This document shows, in pieces, positions 6,982 to 7,609 of a stretch of 7,609 nt of DNA. The DNA is from CAZGTQ01 sp964528575 (GTDB lineage Bacteria; Planctomycetota; UBA1135; GCA-002686595), in contig CAZGTQ010000442.1 of assembly GCA_964528575.1 (NCBI GenBank), forward strand, positions 1 to 7,609, given 5' to 3'. The notes beneath the pieces were generated by a model. The model was not told where the DNA came from. It was given only the letters and a program-made list of their open reading frames with translations, and searched no databases. Both the position numbers and the translations under genes were made by a program. Each line of letters begins with the position of its first letter. The first letter of the stretch is position 1.

Positions 6982-7048
6982 CGGCGCCCGTCCGGTGGCC
7001 GCGGACGCGAATCGGTCACGATCGGCCGTCCGCGGAATTTCTCTTTCG
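6982..7048 (+). promoter_or_regulatory. Leader between tandem sigma-fusion genes, with conserved 12-mer and inverted repeat
   Basis: This 67-base gap holds the second copy of GAATCGGTCACG (7009-7020). A perfect 9-bp inverted repeat (6999-7007 CCGCGGACG and 7027-7035 CGTCCGCGG) encloses a 19-base loop that contains the 12-mer. The last bases before the ATG (about 7036-7048) are unusually A+T-rich, which may help translation start without a Shine-Dalgarno site. I see no terminator between the two genes, so they may be co-transcribed, with this region also acting as an internal promoter. An in-frame GTG at 6995 is an alternative start for the downstream gene. Confidence 0.45.
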
Positions 7049-7609
7049 ATGAGCACGCCGCGCGAAACCGTCGACGCGGAGCTTTTGCTCGCCCAGCGCG
7101 CCTGGGTGCAACGGCTCGCCGAGCGCCTCGTCGCCGATCCCGCGGGAGCGGACGACGCGGCGCAGGACACGCTGGTCGCAGCCCTGCGCCGGCCGCCGGC
7201 GGTCGCCGCGGGCGAGCGCAGCCTGCGCGCCTGGCTCGCGCGCGTGCTGCGCAACCGCGTGCGCGTGGGCGCGCGCAGCGAGCGGCGCCGGCGCGAGCGC
7301 GAGACCGCGGCGGCGCGGCCGGAGCGGCTGGCCTCCGCAGCCGAAGTCGTCGCGCGCGCCCAGGACCTGCGCGCGCTCGTCGAGGCGGTCCTCGCGCTCG
7401 ACGAGCCCTACCGGACGGTCGTGCTCCTCGCGTACTTCGACGGCCTGCCCATCGCGGCGATCGCGCGCCGCACGGACGCGTCGCCGGTCGCGGTGCGCAA
7501 GCGCCTCTCGCGCGGCGTCGCGACGCTGCGCGCGCGCCTCGAGGGGCGCTACGAGAGCCGCGCGGCGCTCGCGCTCGCGCTCGCCGGCCTCGTCCGTCCG
7601 AGCGGCGAG
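7049..7609 (+). CDS. ECF sigma factor, tandem paralogue of the upstream sigma fusion (3' end outside window)
   Basis: The frame is open from ATG 7049 to the window end (187 codons, no stop). It begins MSTPRETVDAELLLAQRAWV and aligns without gaps to the first 187 residues of the upstream sigma fusion, with about 33 differences by hand count (about 82% identity). Sigma region 2 (about residues 12-75) and region 4 (about 108-165) are complete. The 22 residues 144-165, covering the promoter-recognition helix, are identical in both copies. Differences concentrate at the extreme N-terminus, in the Arg-rich inter-domain linker (about 73-97) and after residue 166. The upstream copy reaches its membrane helix only about 18 residues beyond the point where this one is cut off. 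A transmembrane and sensor half is therefore expected but not visible. It shares the leader element and lack of a Shine-Dalgarno site with copy 1, as expected from tandem duplication. Confidence 0.88.
   Translation, partial: MSTPRETVDAELLLAQRAWVQRLAERLVADPAGADDAAQDTLVAALRRPPAVAAGERSLRAWLARVLRNRVRVGARSERRRRERETAAARPERLASAAEVVARAQDLRALVEAVLALDEPYRTVVLLAYFDGLPIAAIARRTDASPVAVRKRLSRGVATLRARLEGRYESRAALALALAGLVRPSGE

Noticed and set aside
3601..7254. A minus-strand open frame of over 1200 codons antisense to the sigma fusion
   Set aside because: Its product is a low-complexity mix dominated by Arg, Ala, Glu and Asp with no recognisable domain. Antisense frames of G+C-rich genes often lack stops because third positions are G or C. 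The plus-strand product has clear domains.
1..7609. CRISPR arrays, tRNA or rRNA genes, insertion sequences
   Set aside because: No regularly spaced direct repeats, cloverleaf-like or rRNA-like stretches, or transposase reading frames were seen on either strand by eye.

Overview
This is a very G+C-rich window (by eye around three quarters G+C, with almost every third codon position G or C). It fits a chromosomal segment of a Planctomycetota-like bacterium. That placement is inferred from three things: an ECF-type sigma factor fused to a membrane segment and carboxypeptidase-regulatory-like domains, a kelch protein with a C-terminal module ending in 'ASNAIRVELVP' of a kind I associate with planctomycete secreted proteins, and scarce Shine-Dalgarno sites. 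No marker gene proves it.

Layout. (1) Positions 1-1374, plus strand: the 3' part of a kelch-repeat beta-propeller protein whose N-terminus lies outside the window. (2) Positions 1385-3514, minus strand, convergent with it and only 10 bases away: a membrane protein with about eight or nine transmembrane helices followed by a patatin-like phospholipase domain with an intact Ser/Asp dyad. (3) Positions 3515-3633: the divergent promoter region. (4) Positions 3634-6981, plus strand: a 1115-residue one-piece protein made of an ECF sigma factor, one transmembrane helix, an Ala/Gly/Ser linker and several beta-sandwich repeats. (5) Positions 6982-7048: a short leader. (6) Positions 7049-7609, plus strand, running off the window: a second copy of the same sigma factor, about 82% identical over the 187 visible residues.

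The most interesting part is the tandem pair of sigma factors. The first is built like a membrane-tethered receptor, with sigma regions 2 and 4 in the cytoplasm and about 890 residues outside the inner membrane. No anti-sigma gene lies on either side of it within the window. Both copies share an identical 12-base sequence at exactly the same distance from their ATG, and their DNA-binding regions are nearly identical even at synonymous positions. They therefore probably read the same promoters. Whether their sensor halves differ cannot be seen, because the second copy is cut by the window end. The kelch and patatin genes look like ordinary neighbours with no demonstrated link to the sigma pair.
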